Shown one piece after another: positions 1 to 6,647 of a DNA stretch of 64,000 bases. The position numbers and the translations under genes were made by a program. The notes below the pieces were generated by a model. The model did no database searches and was not told the origin of the DNA. It saw nothing but the letters and a program-made list of their open reading frames with translations. How positions within the stretch are numbered: the first letter of the stretch is position 1; the number at the start of each line of letters is the position of its first letter. Where the stretch lies: assembly GCA_031548365.1 (NCBI GenBank), contig JAVBRD010000003.1, positions 76,911 to 140,910 of the forward strand, read 5' to 3'. Origin of the DNA: JAVBRD01 sp031548365 (GTDB lineage: Bacteria; Bacillota; Clostridia; Christensenellales; UBA1750).

Positions 1-201
1 AACAGCTCGCGCGAGCGCGCCGGATAGCGCGGGCGCGACGCAGACGACGCCCACCATGGACAGCGTGAGCACGCCCATGGCCATGAAGCCTTCCTCGAAC
101 GGCTTGGCCAGGCCCAGCTTGAGCGAAAACATGCGGTCGAGCGCGCCAAGCGCCATCATGACAGTCATGGCCAAGAGAATTACCTGCCCAATGCTTTGCA
201 T
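1..201 (-). CDS. eutH: Ethanolamine permease EutH, N-terminal part (cut by window start)
   Basis: Only the first 67 residues are in the window; the gene continues past position 1. The start is ATG at 201 with a GGAGGG ribosome site at 205-210. The visible part has two hydrophobic segments (about residues 4-20 and 40-63) separated by the stretch KPFEEGFMAMG. A phrase FEEGFMAMG followed by a hydrophobic run is characteristic of EutH, the inner-membrane protein associated with ethanolamine import. The gene follows divIC after a terminator, so it is probably transcribed on its own. Whether other eut genes lie further left cannot be seen. The family call rests on about one sixth of the protein. 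Confidence 0.75.
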   Translation of the reverse strand, partial: MQSIGQVILLAMTVMMALGALDRMFSLKLGLAKPFEEGFMAMGVLTLSMVGVVCVAPALSGALARAV

Positions 202-210
202 GAACCCTCC

Positions 211-246
211 GAAAACATAAAATAACCGCCCGAGGATTCAGGCGGT
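211..246 (-). terminator. Intrinsic terminator after divIC
   Basis: A six-base stem (225-230 with 241-246) is followed on the minus strand by a T-rich run (224-211). It ends the yabP-yabQ-divIC transcript before eutH. Confidence 0.6.
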
Positions 247-266
247 CTCATGCGCGATCATAACGC

Positions 267-560
267 TTACTTCGCCACGAAGCGAAGCTCGCCGGGCTTG
301 ATGTACCCGAGCTGGTCGCGTGCGGCCTGTTCGACGTACGCGTCCGTCTTTGTGTACTCGATCTGCCTGCGGAGATCGTCGTTTAAGCTGACCGTTTCTG
401 AAATCTGTGCGTTGATGTGTGCGATCATCAGGTTTTGCTCGCGCATTTTTGCCGCGTTGGACAAAAACAGGCTGCCCACGCCGAACACGGCGAGCGCAAA
501 GCACGCGCAGAAAAACAGGCGTCTTTCCAGTTGTGAGCGTTTTTTGAGCCAGACAAACAT
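267..560 (-). CDS. divIC: Septum formation initiator, DivIC/FtsB family
   Basis: A 97-residue single-pass membrane protein of the division complex. A short cytoplasmic N-terminus is followed by one transmembrane segment (about residues 17-34), a coiled-coil region and the C-terminal motif AARDQLGYIKPGE, which is typical of DivIC/FtsB and recognised at the septum. The reading frame is open 16 codons further upstream, but ATG at 560 is preceded by GAGGAG at normal spacing and gives the usual family length. It lies 63 bases after yabQ, the same order (yabP, yabQ, divIC) as in Bacillus subtilis, so it is probably co-transcribed with the two sporulation genes and may also have another promoter for vegetative growth. 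Confidence 0.85.
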   Translation of the reverse strand: MFVWLKKRSQLERRLFFCACFALAVFGVGSLFLSNAAKMREQNLMIAHINAQISETVSLNDDLRRQIEYTKTDAYVEQAARDQLGYIKPGELRFVAK

Positions 561-623
561 GGACAGCACTCCTCGTGCATTGTTGCGATTTTTGATTATT
601 CGACACAATCAATGCGTTCTCCT

Positions 624-977
624 CTAATTTCGCGCCTTGTTTCCTGTTTTTTTCGCCTTTTTTCGCGAAAGATCAAGGAGGTATGCCGCGGCGCGCGACG
701 CAAACGGACTGATGCCCACGACGTACAGCAGCACCCCGCAGCATAACCCGAGCACGACGTACACGCGCAGCCCTTTTTCCCCGGAAATAATGAAGAAGAA
801 GAGGACGGCCGCGAGCGCGAGCGCGCAGAACAGCAGGTCGAGCAGGGCGGTGAGCGCGCGGGAAGCGTTCATGGTCCACCGGGTGAAGCGGAGGATGTCG
901 TAGATGAACCCGACGCCAAGCCCGCAATAGGTCATCAGGAGGAATGTGGTTGCTTGTCCGACGGAGGTGAAAAGCAA
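624..977 (-). CDS. yabQ: Spore cortex biosynthesis protein YabQ
   Basis: A 117-residue membrane protein with about four hydrophobic segments and a basic C-terminal tail rich in Lys and Arg. The segment GLGVGFIYDILR followed by more hydrophobic helices is typical of YabQ, which sits in the membranes around the forespore and is needed for cortex formation in Bacillus. The start is TTG at 975-977, preceded by GGGGGA about eight bases upstream; no in-frame ATG is available nearby. The gene lies 19 bases after yabP and is clearly in the same operon. Confidence 0.8.
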   Translation of the reverse strand: MLFTSVGQATTFLLMTYCGLGVGFIYDILRFTRWTMNASRALTALLDLLFCALALAAVLFFFIISGEKGLRVYVVLGLCCGVLLYVVGISPFASRAAAYLLDLSRKKAKKTGNKARN

Positions 978-996
978 GACATCATCCCCCGGTCAA

Positions 997-1290
997 TTAC
1001 TTCAGAAGCCAGCCGAACGGGCCGCGTTTTTTCGGGCTTTGCTGCGTGTAGTCCATGGCGTCAATCTCGCCTTCGACGATGAGCTGCCCCTGGTCAAGGT
1101 TCAAATGCGAGATGTGCAGACCCTGCCCGAAGAGCGTGATCACGCCCGCTTCGGTGGCGAGGATGACCTCCTCCTCGTTGAAGCTGTCCACATCGGTTAC
1201 GCCGGTGAACACGGCGCGTGAGCGGTTGTCGATGGCCACGGAATGCCCGCGTAGCCGGCCGGTCTTGCTTTCGTTCATGTCGCGCGTCAT
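997..1290 (-). CDS. yabP: Sporulation protein YabP
   Basis: A 97-residue soluble protein of the YabP/YqfC family. It carries the family pattern of a beta-rich domain with the phrase GVTDVDSFNEEEVILAT near residues 30-46 and GLHISHLNLDQGQLIVEGEI near 57-76. YabP/YqfC proteins are made in the mother cell during sporulation; the exact biochemical role is not known. The start is ATG at 1290 with AAGGAGG nine bases upstream. It is the first gene of the yabP-yabQ-divIC unit and is preceded by a candidate sigma-E promoter. Confidence 0.85.
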   Translation of the reverse strand: MTRDMNESKTGRLRGHSVAIDNRSRAVFTGVTDVDSFNEEEVILATEAGVITLFGQGLHISHLNLDQGQLIVEGEIDAMDYTQQSPKKRGPFGWLLK

Positions 1291-1350
1291 GGCGATGCCT
1301 CCTTATGCCTGCCGCCGCCCATCGAACGCGCGGCGAGGGGTTGTCAAAAC

Positions 1351-1380
1351 ATGAGTATGTCCTTTGGCTGACAAGTATGA
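1351..1380 (-). promoter_or_regulatory. Candidate sigma-E promoter for yabP
   Basis: On the minus strand TCATACT (1380-1374) is followed after 14 bases by CATACTCAT (1359-1351). The Bacillus sigma-E consensus is KMATATT, 14-15 bases, CATACAMT, so the -35 matches at six of seven positions and the CATAC core is intact. yabP and yabQ are sigma-E-dependent in Bacillus. This is inference from one match, not proof. Confidence 0.45.
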
Positions 1381-1465
1381 CAACGTCTCCCATTGTTCCA
1401 GAAAAGGCCGCGCGTCCGTGTCGGGACAGGAAAAAAAAGACGTGAAAAAAGAACGTCGAGGGCGC

Positions 1466-1494
1466 TTGACATTTCTCGGGCGCTGATGTATATT
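1466..1494 (+). promoter_or_regulatory. Sigma-A promoter of the tRNA cluster
   Basis: TTGACA at 1466-1471, a 17-base spacer and TATATT at 1489-1494. The first tRNA begins 36 bases downstream. A perfect -35 and a near-perfect -10 fit a strong stable-RNA promoter. Confidence 0.85.
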
Positions 1495-1529
1495 ATTGGT
1501 CGTTGCTGCTGACGCGAAGAACGCAACAC

Positions 1530-1605
1530 GGGAGCATAGCTCAGCTGGGAGAGCATCTGCCTTACAAGCAGAGGGTCACAGGTTCGAGCCCTGTTGTTCC
1601 CACCA
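1530..1605 (+). tRNA. tRNA-Val (anticodon TAC)
   Basis: Complete cloverleaf: acceptor 1530-1536 pairs with 1595-1601, anticodon TAC at 1563-1565, T-loop GGTTCGAGCC, and CCA encoded at 1603-1605. First of five tRNAs in one transcript. Confidence 0.95.
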
Positions 1606-1613
1606 ATCATTGT

Positions 1614-1690
1614 GGCCCGGTAGTTCAGTTGGTTAGAATGCCAGCCTGTCACGCTGGAGGTCGAGGGTTCGAGCCCCTTCCGGGTCGCCA
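1614..1690 (+). tRNA. tRNA-Asp (anticodon GTC)
   Basis: Acceptor 1614-1620 pairs with 1680-1686 and CCA is encoded at 1688-1690. The anticodon loop CTGTCAC gives GTC. Eight bases after tRNA-Val. Confidence 0.95.
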
Positions 1691-1694
1691 TTTT

Positions 1695-1770
1695 GCCTGG
1701 GTAGCTCAGTCGGTAGAGCAGTAGACTGAAAATCTACGTGTCGGTGGTTCAATTCCGCCCCTAGGCACCA
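1695..1770 (+). tRNA. tRNA-Phe (anticodon GAA)
   Basis: Acceptor 1695-1701 pairs with 1760-1766, anticodon GAA in the loop CTGAAAA, CCA encoded at 1768-1770. Confidence 0.95.
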
Positions 1771-1805
1771 TTTACTTGTCTTCGCGTCGTGCGATGGTAG
1801 TGCGT

Positions 1806-1880
1806 GCGGTAGTAGCTCAGTGGTAGAGTGCCACCTTGCCAAGGTGGATGTCGCGAGTTCGAATCTCGTCTACCGCTCCA
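1806..1880 (+). tRNA. tRNA-Gly (anticodon GCC)
   Basis: Acceptor 1806-1812 pairs with 1870-1876, anticodon GCC in the loop TTGCCAA, CCA encoded at 1878-1880. Confidence 0.95.
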
Positions 1881-1974
1881 CTCAAATCTCCGGATCTCAA
1901 AACCCAACACAGAGGCGACAAGCGGGGCAGCCGCTGACATACGCAAAGGATCGTTTATCAGCGCATCCGCCCAT

Positions 1975-2049
1975 GGCGCCATAGCCAAGTGGTAAGGCAA
2001 AGGTCTGCAAAACCTTTATTCCCCAGTTCGAGTCTGGGTGGCGCCTCCA
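1975..2049 (+). tRNA. tRNA-Cys (anticodon GCA)
   Basis: Acceptor 1975-1981 pairs with 2039-2045, anticodon GCA in the loop CTGCAAA, CCA encoded at 2047-2049. A 94-base spacer without other features separates it from tRNA-Gly. Confidence 0.95.
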
Positions 2050-2058
2050 TGATCACAA

Positions 2059-2090
2059 CCCCCGACCGCTCAGCGGCCGGGGGCGTTTAT
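2059..2090 (+). terminator. Terminator of the tRNA cluster
   Basis: A GC-rich hairpin (2059-2069 with 2073-2083, one mismatch) followed by CGTTTATTT. It probably also stops the convergent M55 peptidase gene, although its reverse side has few T residues. Confidence 0.75.
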
Positions 2091-2104
2091 TTCGCGGAGA
2101 TGCT

Positions 2105-2902
2105 TCACATGATGAAGTTGAGCGCGCGCAGTACCTCAAAGTAGCTCTCGCTCACGAGCGCCAGCGTGTGTGTCGAAGCGCGCGTCACGCCCGGAAAATG
2201 TGACATTTTTTCCGCGACCGCGTGCTCTTTGTACGTCAGTTCCACATTGAACGGCCCCTTGACCAGCGCGAGCGCGGCTCCTAGGTTCTGTGAAAGCGAG
2301 GCCGCGGCGCGTTCCCGAATGAGCGGGAGCGTCTTTGCGGGGGAGAGGTTGCGCGTCATGCCGCCCGCAGCGTCTTTGACGGCGACCGTGATCAGCGAAG
2401 GATGAAGCCCGGCGCTCTCCTCGCACAGCGCGCGGTCGCCCGAGAGAAACACGGCGGGGACACCGGTCTGCGCCGCAGCCCAGCTGTAGAGCATGAACTC
2501 GCTCGCGACGCGCCCGTTGATCAAAAGCTTGGCCACGCGCCCGCTGAACGTGTGCGCGAGCGGGTTTCCCGCGCGCGACGCCGCCGAGTGGTAGCCGACG
2601 AACATGCACGCATCGAACGTGTCGTCGATGCCCTCGACCATACACAGCGGATGCCCCGACCATCCGCGCAGGAGCGTGACGTACTCCGGCAGCATCGCGC
2701 CGTTGATGTTGAGACCGCCCGCGTGCGCGTCCTTGACGACCACCTCGTCCGCGCCTGCGTCGCGCGCTCCTTCGCACGCGGCCACGACCTCGCGCGTCAT
2801 CTGCTCCGCGTGCCGCGCGTACGACGGGTGCGCGGGGTCCGTCTCGTTCCATGTTGTGCTGGTGGTCACACCCTCAATGTCCGCGCTGATGAAAACTCTC
2901 AT
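2105..2902 (-). CDS. M55 family metallopeptidase (DppA-like D-aminopeptidase)
   Basis: A 265-residue cytoplasmic zinc peptidase of family M55, whose founding member DppA of Bacillus releases D-amino acids from short peptides. With the start at ATG 2902 the metal ligands fall where DppA has them: Asp8 and Glu10 in SADIEGV, His60 in KDAH, His105 in GYHS and Glu135; the likely nucleophile His117 is in LAHTFS. AAGGAG lies eight bases upstream of this ATG; another in-frame ATG two codons earlier is too close to the ribosome site. There is no dpp transporter next to it; it stands alone with its own promoter. A role in recycling cell-wall D-Ala peptides is inference. Confidence 0.88.
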   Translation of the reverse strand: MRVFISADIEGVTTSTTWNETDPAHPSYARHAEQMTREVVAACEGARDAGADEVVVKDAHAGGLNINGAMLPEYVTLLRGWSGHPLCMVEGIDDTFDACMFVGYHSAASRAGNPLAHTFSGRVAKLLINGRVASEFMLYSWAAAQTGVPAVFLSGDRALCEESAGLHPSLITVAVKDAAGGMTRNLSPAKTLPLIRERAAASLSQNLGAALALVKGPFNVELTYKEHAVAEKMSHFPGVTRASTHTLALVSESYFEVLRALNFIM

Positions 2903-2951
2903 GGCCATCACTCCTTGCTTGAGCTTTGCGCATCAAAGCCGGCTTGGGATC

Positions 2952-2980
2952 ATTTTAGCCGCGCGCGCGCAGGCGGTCAA
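2952..2980 (-). promoter_or_regulatory. Sigma-A promoter of the M55 peptidase gene
   Basis: On the minus strand TTGACC (2980-2975), a 17-base spacer made largely of alternating G and C, and TAAAAT (2957-2952). It is back to back with the rodA promoter. Confidence 0.7.
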
Positions 2981-2990
2981 GGCACCCGCC

Positions 2991-3020
2991 TTGACGAGTC
3001 GGCGAACGTGGCTGTACAAT
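2991..3020 (+). promoter_or_regulatory. Sigma-A promoter of rodA
   Basis: TTGACG at 2991-2996, 18-base spacer, TACAAT at 3015-3020; the start codon is 32 bases downstream. Confidence 0.7.
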
Positions 3021-3051
3021 GGTTTCACAGACCAAGGTTTGGAGAAAACGT

Positions 3052-4197
3052 ATGATCAATCTGGAAAAAAAAATGCTCGCCCACTTCGACTGGTTCCTGT
3101 TTGCGATCATGCTTGTGCTGATCGCGTTCGGGCTGGTCGCGATCGCCAACGCGGAATCCAAGCTGATCACGGGTGACGAGGCGACGCTTGTCGAGCTTTT
3201 AAGGAATGTCGACTGGTACTACGTCCAGCTGCAGGCGACATGGTTCGCGCTCGGGCTGGGCCTGATGGCGGTCGTGCTCATTTTCGATTACAGGTACGTG
3301 GGCGAGCTGACGCTGTTCATATTCTTGGGCATGCTGATCCTGCTGGGTGTCGTGCTTTTGCAGGAAGCCGGGCGCGCGGGCAACACGGCGTGGTTCAAAA
3401 TTGGCGAGGTGCGGACGTTTCAGCCATCGGAAATGTGTAAACTTGCGTTCATCATGGTGCTGGCGTGGCATTTGTCAAGGCACGAGCCGATCAGGCACAT
3501 TCTTGGATTTGCCCCCATCCTGCTCTACATTTTGCTTCCGGTGGCGCTGGTTGTGCTGGAGAAGGATGTGGGCACGGCGCTAGTGTATGTTGCCATCGTG
3601 TTGGGGATGCTGTTCATGTCGGGGATGAGCCTGAAGCTGTTCTTCGGGATGATTATTTCAGGTACGCTGCTCGTTATGCCGCTGTGGTTTGTCATCGGCA
3701 CGAACAGGCAGAACCGCATCATCGCTTTCCTTGATCCTTCGTTCGACCCGCTGAACGCGGGGTTCAACGTCGCGCAGGCCAAGATCGCGGTGGGTTCGGG
3801 GCAGTGGCTGGGCAAGGGACTTTTCACGCAGGGGCAGTTCTCCCAAATGGGTTACTTGCCGGAGAGCCACACGGATTTTATCTTCGCGGTCACGGCGGAA
3901 GCAGTGGGGTTTGTGGGCTGTGCGGTGCTCATCGTGTTTTTGCTGCTGCTGCTGGTGCGCATGGTCCATATCGCGTCCACGACGGAGGACCGGTACGGGC
4001 GGCTGATCATCGCCGGGGTGATCTCCATGCTGCTGTTCCACATGTTTGAAAACATCGGCATGAACATCGGCGTGATGCCGGTGACGGGTATTCCCCTGCC
4101 CTTCATCAGCTATGGGGGCTCAAATTTGTGGGCAAACATGATCGCCGTGGCGCTGGTGCTCAACGTGGGGATGAGGCGCGGGAAAAAGCCGATATAG
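3052..4197 (+). CDS. rodA: Rod shape-determining / SEDS glycosyltransferase RodA-FtsW family
   Basis: A 381-residue multi-pass membrane protein of the SEDS family, which polymerises lipid II into glycan strands together with a class B penicillin-binding protein. About ten hydrophobic segments are visible. Diagnostic phrases are FQPSEMCKLAFI near residue 120, the loop PESHTDFIFAVTAEAVGF near 275 that holds the catalytic Asp, and GIPLPFISYGGSN near 350. The start is ATG at 3052 with GGAG seven bases upstream; the frame is open earlier without a ribosome site. A single-gene unit with its own promoter. RodA, FtsW and SpoVE cannot be told apart with certainty from sequence alone; absence of division genes around it favours RodA. 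Confidence 0.85.
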   Translation: MINLEKKMLAHFDWFLFAIMLVLIAFGLVAIANAESKLITGDEATLVELLRNVDWYYVQLQATWFALGLGLMAVVLIFDYRYVGELTLFIFLGMLILLGVVLLQEAGRAGNTAWFKIGEVRTFQPSEMCKLAFIMVLAWHLSRHEPIRHILGFAPILLYILLPVALVVLEKDVGTALVYVAIVLGMLFMSGMSLKLFFGMIISGTLLVMPLWFVIGTNRQNRIIAFLDPSFDPLNAGFNVAQAKIAVGSGQWLGKGLFTQGQFSQMGYLPESHTDFIFAVTAEAVGFVGCAVLIVFLLLLLVRMVHIASTTEDRYGRLIIAGVISMLLFHMFENIGMNIGVMPVTGIPLPFISYGGSNLWANMIAVALVLNVGMRRGKKPI

Positions 4198-4216
4198 CGC
4201 GCAGGCGCGGCTTGGC

Positions 4217-4245
4217 TTGAAATTTCGTGTCATTGCGGGTATAAT
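4217..4245 (+). promoter_or_regulatory. Sigma-A promoter of yloU-yloV
   Basis: TTGAAA at 4217-4222, 17-base spacer, perfect TATAAT at 4240-4245. Transcription would begin near 4252, which makes the ATG at 4259 almost leaderless and supports the GTG at 4298 as the yloU start. Confidence 0.85.
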
Positions 4246-4297
4246 TGATGAGTAACTAATGAAGGAATGGCTCATCGAGCATAAAGGGGGCTTTAAC

Positions 4298-4660
4298 GTG
4301 GATTGCACGGCCAAGAATGAATATGGGAAAATTTCTGTAACGGAGGAAGTCATCGCCACCGTTGCCGGCGTCAGCGCGGTCGATTGCTACGGCATTGTCG
4401 CCATGGCGTCCAAGCGGGCGACGGATGGCATCGTCGAGCTGCTCGGGAGTGAAAACATCACGCGCGGCGTGAAAACCAAGATCGTGGACGACAAAATCAG
4501 CGTTGATCTGTTCATCATCGTTCAGTACGGCGTATCCATTGCGGCCGTCGCGCGCTCGGCGATGGAAACGGTCAAGTACAACATCGAAAACCTGACCGGC
4601 ATGCCCGTGGTCGCGGTCAACATCACGGTCGAGGGAATTCGCGTCGAAGGGAAAAAGTAA
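4298..4660 (+). CDS. yloU: Asp23/Gls24 family envelope stress protein YloU
   Basis: A 120-residue protein of the Asp23/Gls24 family, the same length as Bacillus YloU. Typical phrases are SVTEEVIATVAGVSAVDCYG near residue 15 and QYGVSIAAVARS near 75. The family is membrane-associated through partners and often abundant under envelope stress; its mechanism is unclear. The start chosen is GTG at 4298, seven bases after GGGGG, rather than ATG at 4259, which has no ribosome site and lies only a few bases from the predicted transcription start. The order yloU, yloV, recG matches Bacillus apart from the absence of the serine dehydratase genes between yloV and recG. Confidence 0.85.
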   Translation: MDCTAKNEYGKISVTEEVIATVAGVSAVDCYGIVAMASKRATDGIVELLGSENITRGVKTKIVDDKISVDLFIIVQYGVSIAAVARSAMETVKYNIENLTGMPVVAVNITVEGIRVEGKK

Positions 4661-4952
4661 AGCGCCGGCTGCAAGCGGCGCTGGATGGGCCGGACGCACA
4701 ATTTCCGCAATTTTGCTGAGGATGTCCCGCTCGCACCGGCGCGAAAGCGCCTGACGGTGGGTTTCCCGGCTGGCGCAGCAGCCTTGCCAAAGCCACCGCG
4801 AGCACCGCTCCAAGGGAGCTTTTTGCGGGAGGCGATGGGGATGATTCCCGGGGCGAGGTGCGTGGGATGGAGCCTCCCGCCGTCCTGTCCCGCGCTGTTG
4901 CCCGGAGGTGCGCCCTGTTTCTCACGTTGCCCGCGCGCGAGGAGGATTTTCG
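4661..4952 (+). other. Structured leader between yloU and yloV (candidate cis-regulatory RNA)
   Basis: This 292-base gap holds no recognisable protein on either strand but several strong RNA structures: a seven-pair hairpin directly after the yloU stop (4661-4667 with 4676-4682); a nested hairpin with a GAAA tetraloop (4734-4737 with 4756-4759 outside, 4738-4742 with 4747-4751 inside); a short terminator-like hairpin with five T residues at 4807-4824; and a perfect nine-base inverted repeat (4825-4833 with 4872-4880). It could be a regulatory leader of yloV or a small RNA. I do not recognise a known riboswitch class. Confidence 0.4.
4807..4824 (+). terminator. Terminator-like hairpin inside the yloV leader
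   Basis: GCTCC (4807-4811), loop AAG, GGAGC (4815-4819), then TTTTT (4820-4824). The stem is short, but its position between two genes of one operon suggests attenuation of yloV. Confidence 0.4.
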
Positions 4953-6578
4953 TTGCCGAACCAAGTGATTGACGGCCGCAAACTGCGTGACATGATCTTG
5001 TTGGGTGTGTCGTTGCTTAGCCAGAGCAAGGCGTCCATTGACGCGCTCAATGTATTCCCGGTGCCCGACGGAGACACCGGCACCAACATGAGCATGACCA
5101 TGCTGTCCGCGGCGAAAGAAATTGCCGCGGTCGATTCGGCGTCGGTACATGACGTCGCGGAAGCGCTTGTCCGTGGCTCCTTAAGGGGCGCGCGCGGCAA
5201 CTCTGGCGTCATCTTGTCACAGATCTGGCGCGGCTTCGCGCGCGCGATCGACGGGAACGCCGAGATGGATGCCGCGCTGTTCGCTGAAGCGCTCAGGCAA
5301 GGGAGCGAGACCGCGTACAAGGCGGTCATGAAGCCCAGAGAAGGCACAATATTGACGATTCAGCGAGCGGTGGGCGACGAGGCCGTGAGCACGCTGACGA
5401 CCACGCAGGACATCGCCGTGATGATGGACGCGGTCATGGCCGCAGGGGAGGCCATGCTCCGCCGGACGCCCGACATGCTCCCGGTATTAAAGCAGGCGGG
5501 CGTGGTCGACGCGGGCGGAAAGGGGCTGCTCGTCATCCTGGCGGGCATGCGCGCTGCGCTCAAAGGCGAGCAGATCGACGCCGAAGCGCTCGTCGCGGGC
5601 CTTGGTTCGGCCGATTTGTCCGGTATCACCGATGAAGAAGAGGACAGCAAGTTTACCTACTGCACCGAAATTATCATCGAACACATGCACGAGCACGTCC
5701 GCGCGGAGGACATCGAAGCGCTGCGGGCCAAGCTCAGCCTGATCGGGGATTGCGTGCTGGTGGTCGGCGACATCGCGCTCGTCAAGGTGCACGTCCACAC
5801 CGATTCGCCGGGGCGCGTGCTCTCTGAAGGGCTCAAGCTGGGCGAACTGACCAACATCAAGATCGACAACATGCACCAGCAGCACCGCACGTTGATCGAA
5901 GCGCCCGCAAGCGCTGAGAAGAAGGATTACGCCATCGTGTCCGTCGCGGTCGGCGAGGGCATCAAGAACATTTTCATCGACCTTGGCGCATCTGAGATCG
6001 TCAACGGCGGGCAGACGATGAACCCCTCCATTGACGACATCGCGCAGGCCGTCAAGCGAGCCAACGCGAAAACCGTGTTTATCCTGCCCAACAACCCCAA
6101 CATCATCTTGGCGGCGCAGCAGGCAGCGCAGATCGAGGGTCCGGGGGTGTTCGTCATCCCGACGAAGTCCGTGCCGCAGGGCATCTCCGCGCTGGTGGCG
6201 TTCATGGCGTCCTCCACACCCGAGGAAAACACGCAGCGCATGATGACCGCGTCTGAGGGCGTGAGGTCGGGCGCGGTATCGTTCGCGGTGCGCGAGACGA
6301 CGTGGAAGGGTCAGACGATCAGTCAAGGCGATATCCTCGGGCTGTTCGACGGCGACATAGCCATCGTCGGCAAGGAGGTCGCTCAGGTCACAAGCGACCT
6401 CGTGGCCGCCATGCACACCGACGAACACAGCGTGATCTCGCTTTTCTACGGCGAGGACGTGTCAGAAGAAGACGCGCGAGCCATGAGCGACTCGCTCAGT
6501 GAAGCGTTCCCGGACGACGATGTCGAGGTCAAGCAAGGCGGACAGAGCCTGTACTACTACCTCATTTCCATCGAGTAG
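4953..6578 (+). CDS. yloV: DAK2 domain fusion protein YloV (fatty acid kinase FakA-like)
   Basis: A 541-residue protein with an N-terminal DAK2 kinase domain (about residues 10-200), containing the nucleotide and magnesium motif PVPDGDTGTNM near 36 and GARGNSGVILSQ near 85, a middle domain, and a C-terminal region (about 320-541). The family includes FakA, which phosphorylates fatty acids presented by DegV-type FakB proteins. The start is TTG at 4953 preceded by GAGGAGG at 4939-4945; upstream codons in frame have no ribosome site. It lies behind the structured leader at 4661-4952. No FakB gene is in this window, so the substrate is taken from the family. Confidence 0.85.
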   Translation: MPNQVIDGRKLRDMILLGVSLLSQSKASIDALNVFPVPDGDTGTNMSMTMLSAAKEIAAVDSASVHDVAEALVRGSLRGARGNSGVILSQIWRGFARAIDGNAEMDAALFAEALRQGSETAYKAVMKPREGTILTIQRAVGDEAVSTLTTTQDIAVMMDAVMAAGEAMLRRTPDMLPVLKQAGVVDAGGKGLLVILAGMRAALKGEQIDAEALVAGLGSADLSGITDEEEDSKFTYCTEIIIEHMHEHVRAEDIEALRAKLSLIGDCVLVVGDIALVKVHVHTDSPGRVLSEGLKLGELTNIKIDNMHQQHRTLIEAPASAEKKDYAIVSVAVGEGIKNIFIDLGASEIVNGGQTMNPSIDDIAQAVKRANAKTVFILPNNPNIILAAQQAAQIEGPGVFVIPTKSVPQGISALVAFMASSTPEENTQRMMTASEGVRSGAVSFAVRETTWKGQTISQGDILGLFDGDIAIVGKEVAQVTSDLVAAMHTDEHSVISLFYGEDVSEEDARAMSDSLSEAFPDDDVEVKQGGQSLYYYLISIE

Positions 6579-6597
6579 ACGTGGTTTGGCTTTCAAT

Positions 6598-6631
6598 GGG
6601 CGTGTCCTGCGCGGGCATGCCCTTTGTTTAT
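6598..6631 (+). terminator. Possible terminator between yloV and recG
   Basis: A seven-pair stem (6598-6604 with 6616-6622, one G-T pair) with an 11-base loop and TTTGTTTAT after it. recG begins 17 bases later, so read-through is possible. Confidence 0.45.
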
Positions 6632-6647
6632 GGGGAGGGGAGGGCGC

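Noticed and set aside
2402..3055. Long open frames on the strand opposite known genes (also 5487-6428, 14412-14915, 27953-29257, 49963-51141, 54803-56791)
   Set aside because: They mirror confidently assigned genes, are rich in Arg, Val, His and Asp as expected of reverse-strand readings of GC-rich genes, and lack ribosome sites.
4780..4824. A T-box riboswitch in the yloV leader
   Set aside because: ACCGCG before a small terminator recalls the T-box sequence, but the TGGN that must pair with the tRNA end reads AGCC, no convincing Stem I motifs are present, and the downstream gene is not an amino-acid gene.
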